In this document: positions 60,942 to 64,000 of the stretch, one piece after another
Numbering within the stretch: the first letter of the stretch is position 1
How the letters are laid out: every line of letters starts with the position of its first letter
Assembly (NCBI RefSeq): GCF_002105155.1
Contig: NW_019029037.1
Span: forward strand, 124,001 to 188,000
From: Lobosporangium transversale
Taxonomy: Eukaryota > Mortierellomycota > Mortierellomycetes > Mortierellales > Mortierellaceae
Reading direction: 5' to 3'
DNA length: 64,000 nt
The notes under the pieces: model-generated
Database searches by the model: none
What the model saw: the letters and a program-made list of their open reading frames with translations, nothing else
What the model was told of the DNA's origin: nothing
Program-made: the position numbers and the translations under genes

Positions 60942-63657
60942 AGAGCTCCAGTGCTGGTTACTGGAATGAGCAAGACTCAAGGCCTCGCCAGATCACTTAG
61001 TGTATATGCACATACCCTAAGCAAGGCTGAGAAAGTACAAGACAGTTGATATCTCATTTGAAATAAAAGAAATACTATAAACAAAAACTACTCTGCTTTT
61101 CTTCTGCTGCAGCCTTTTTACTTGCCTGCCCGGATATAGTAGTTATACAATATGGCTTGTTATGAAGATGATTGGGATGGATATCTGACTTGGAAATGGT
61201 GAGTGAGAAGATGGAGCATTGTAGGAAGTTCGAATTTTACTCAGCTGTGTGTGCAGTGTATGATGAGAACCTCTCTATGCCCTCATACCTGGTTGCTTTT
61301 CTCACGATCCTCTGCTCTTGCTTTTTTTCTTCCTCTTTCCTTCTCCTTCTCCCTCTCTCCCTCTACTCACCTCCCTTTCTCTCTCTCTCTCTTTTCTCGC
61401 CTTGCTATTAAGCAGCTTGTATTGCCATCTTACTCTCCCATTGCTCCACCCTCCCACAGCTCTACCTCCACCGCACAAGTATATACTAAGTACCATACAC
61501 CCCCATAAACTTTCAGTATGCCATGCAATAGCTCGCCATAGTATCGGCAGCAAGGGAAAGAAAAAAGAGCCTTCCTCATTCTATGTTTACCTGGCTCATC
61601 TCTGTAGCGAAAACATTTGAATCAAGCTTTAAGGTTTTTTTAAGGTTAAAATGTGGTTCGTGCGATTTTATATGAACACATTGCTGCGATGTTCGTTGCT
61701 CAAGCGACCTTTTCTTCATGCGCTCCAAGGCATTGATGGCGGTTAACTCGATCTTATCATTATTCTTTTATTTCCGTATTATTTCTGTTTTCTTTTTTTC
61801 CATTTTTCCCTTTTTACCCGCTGAGTACACACAATTAGTTGTTTTCTCTCACCAGCGTAATGCTAGAAAAAAGGAGACCACTCTTTCTTTCAACAGTTGT
61901 TATGGTATGTTAGGGAGCAAACAGATAATGTTCAGCTGAACAGTGCTTAGTCCAGCCTAACTGCAAGAGCAAGAACCTAGGGGACAGGAAATAGGAGGGG
62001 ACAGATGTGAACATCGTCCACTGCACTAGCCTTTATTTCCTTCTTTTCCCTCTTCTCCCCCTCTCTCTTTGCATGTCCCTACTGTTTAGCGTGGCAGCCT
62101 TGGAACAGAACATGAGACATTAGAAACGAGAGAACATACTCCGACATCGATAAACTGAGTAATGCTACGCCAGATCCACCTCACATCTATGGGCGTAAAC
62201 TAATGTGTACAAATATCACTAGAGTTGACACTTAACCGGATCATGGAGAGTGGTGCTATAGTTGTATAGTGCTCGAGAAGGAGAGCAAAGATTTAATTGG
62301 TTCAATGCCAGGAGCCAGACCAGAAAGTGAATGGATATTTTAATGCTCGGTTGAGGGAGAAGAGGGAAAGAATGATCGATGCATAATGCATCGAGTTGGT
62401 CAACGATAGGTTTCTGGGAATTACATAGTGCGTTTCGTTCGTGCATGTATTCTGCGCACTAGAAAGGATTATGCTTCGTCTGCACACAAGAGCCATTTCT
62501 TTTTTTGTTTTTTCTTCTCATGCTGCTTTTCCATCTGATACGATCATGCAGATGGGCCAAGACCATATAGATAAATATATATATATATATACTTATCGTT
62601 GTAGTATGTGTATTATAAATAGTATAAGTTAGTTGAGTAATTAGAATAAGATACAGGTATAAAAGATATATTAGTCCTTCGCCCTTGCTTGTCTGTCTAG
62701 AGAAATGATCCGCGGGCAGGAGGCGTTAGGCCTGCGACCGTTAATATGCTTAACAGGATGTAAACATACACAATCATAGTTTATTTTATTTATCTTCTCA
62801 TTCATGCAACCTAACCATTTAGTGTGACACTATCCGGCCAGTGAATCGGTTGCGCTCTATCATTTTATTCCCTCGATGTGAAAGGCGTACTTGATAAATT
62901 AGATGCATGTTTGTATGTTTGCGCCGTCTGTGTACGGTACAGCGTGCACTGAATTTTTTTTTACTTTTTCCCTTGCCCAATATAGTTTGTCCCTGTCTCT
63001 CTCTACCTGTCCCTGTCCTGCATAGCATCATGATTGGCTTGACCTTTCTGTTGCTCTCTCCTCTCTCCCTGTGATAGCATGTAGCGCACATGCACATCTC
63101 AGTAAAATCAGAGACGCCGCACTTTATTGTGTGCACCCACGCCATTCTATGACTTGACCGTTGCAACGATCGTAGTGCGAGACAATATTGCCACTGTAGA
63201 CTAGCGTAATATGTCATCATCATACCATTGACTGAACCCTTGGCTTTCTTTCCCCTCAAGCCCATTACTCTGCTTTTACCGCTATCTGAATAAACATGTG
63301 TGCTTCTTTGACTCTTTGATCTGATGGATGTATAGTATTTCTATTATATTATAATGACTACTAACGGCTTGTGTGCACTGTGGCGCAAAGACGCCGCTTT
63401 CTTTTTTTCTTTTTGCTGGCTACAGTGACTTCGATCGCATTAGTAACCGGATATGATTGAAGTATCTGTATGTCATTGGCAATTGTTGAAGAACAAAGAC
63501 TTATCCTTCATTGGTGGTTGCAGCCAAGAGTTGAGTGAGAGGCTGTTTGTCCTGTCTTCTCTAGTATAAAAGAGAGTCGTTTCCCCTCCTCCATTGACCT
63601 TCATTCGCTCTTCAGTTTCTCTTCAAGAACCACTCAAGCAAACCACTCAAGCCAAAC
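60942..63657. other. Interior of the right arm between peptide genes
   Basis: Mirror of 55538-58253; no supported gene. Confidence 0.5.
63565..63572 (+). promoter_or_regulatory. TATA box of peptide copy A (right arm)
   Basis: TATAAAAG, 93 bp before the ATG at 63658. Confidence 0.7.
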
Positions 63658-63855
63658 ATGTTCCGCCAACTCGTTGCTCTCGCTCTCGTCGCTGTCGTCG
63701 CCATGACCTCTGTTGAGGCCATCTCCTGCCAGGACCAAGCCGGCAGCAAGGGCGTCCGCTGCGTCGCCAAAGGCACAAGCTGCCCCTCTGGCTTCCGTCC
63801 CGTCTTCTACGATACCCCCTACCCCTGCCGCTCTGGTCAGCGCTGCTGCATCTAA
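63658..63855 (+). CDS. Six-cysteine small secreted peptide, copy A (right arm)
   Basis: Identical to the gene at 55340-55537, in the opposite orientation. The 65-residue precursor has a signal peptide and the C-X10-C-X6-C-X14-C-X5-CC pattern. It is the outermost intact family member seen; the arm similarity weakens 130 bp after its stop codon. Confidence 0.85.
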   Translation: MFRQLVALALVAVVAMTSVEAISCQDQAGSKGVRCVAKGTSCPSGFRPVFYDTPYPCRSGQRCCI

Positions 63856-64000
63856 AGTGTCCTCGAGACAGGACACGAGGCAAGACAAGATGAGACGTTT
63901 TCTATCGCTTGATAGCGTCTCTCCTGGAGGCCTATAGTCCACTTGAGTACATCCAAGGCATATAGAGTATATATACAAGTCTGAGTAGGAACTTGCTGAA

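Larger units (their letters stand above)
59984..63985. repeat. Right arm of the 4,002-bp inverted repeat
   Basis: Reverse complement of 55210-59211. After 63985 the last 15 bases of the window still align with 55195-55209, but with four differences, all transitions. Confidence 0.93.

Overview
The window is nuclear DNA of a filamentous fungus, most likely an early-diverging one of the Mucoromycota (Mortierella-like). Genes carry short GT-AG introns, non-coding DNA is full of A- or T-homopolymers of 15-40 nt, and the conserved genes are standard fungal ones. The lineage is inferred from gene style only; no marker search was possible.

Positions 1-41,000 form a housekeeping block. In order: an eEF1A N-terminal/lysine methyltransferase of the EFM7 type (-, cut by the window edge); a mitochondrial carrier, probably the ornithine carrier ORT1 (+); the TRAPP subunit TRAPPC12 (+); sulfite reductase beta subunit MET5 (+); cytochrome oxidase subunit COX6/COX5A (-); GTP cyclohydrolase II RIB1 (+); a class A FAD monooxygenase (+); a 1,455-residue Myb-repeat protein (+); a kelch-BTB protein (+); an unrecognised coiled-coil/membrane-segment protein (-); and CDC48 (+). 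Exon structures were built by hand from splice sites and reading phase; all complete models close in frame.

Positions 41,000-55,000 look different: sparse and rich in small secreted proteins. There are three Kazal-like protease-inhibitor genes and a seven-exon GH28 polygalacturonase, all on the minus strand. A 3.04-kb element follows, bounded by 19-bp (extended, gapped) terminal inverted repeats and near-perfect 8-bp flanking direct repeats. It carries a broken RecQ-type helicase. A pseudogene and a diverged member of a small cysteine-rich secreted peptide family lie just beyond it.

Positions 55,210-63,985 are a large palindrome: two apparently identical 4,002-bp arms around a 772-bp spacer, centred at 59,597.5. 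Each arm carries two nearly identical 65-residue secreted peptides with six cysteines (C-X10-C-X6-C-X14-C-X5-CC), giving four copies, plus the pseudogene and the diverged paralog. This palindromic peptide cluster is the most interesting feature; it is either a recent inverted duplication or an assembly fold-back, and reads spanning the spacer would decide. Secretion of inhibitors, a pectinase and cysteine-rich peptides suggests an environment- or host-facing compartment next to a conserved block. No tRNA, rRNA or CRISPR was seen.
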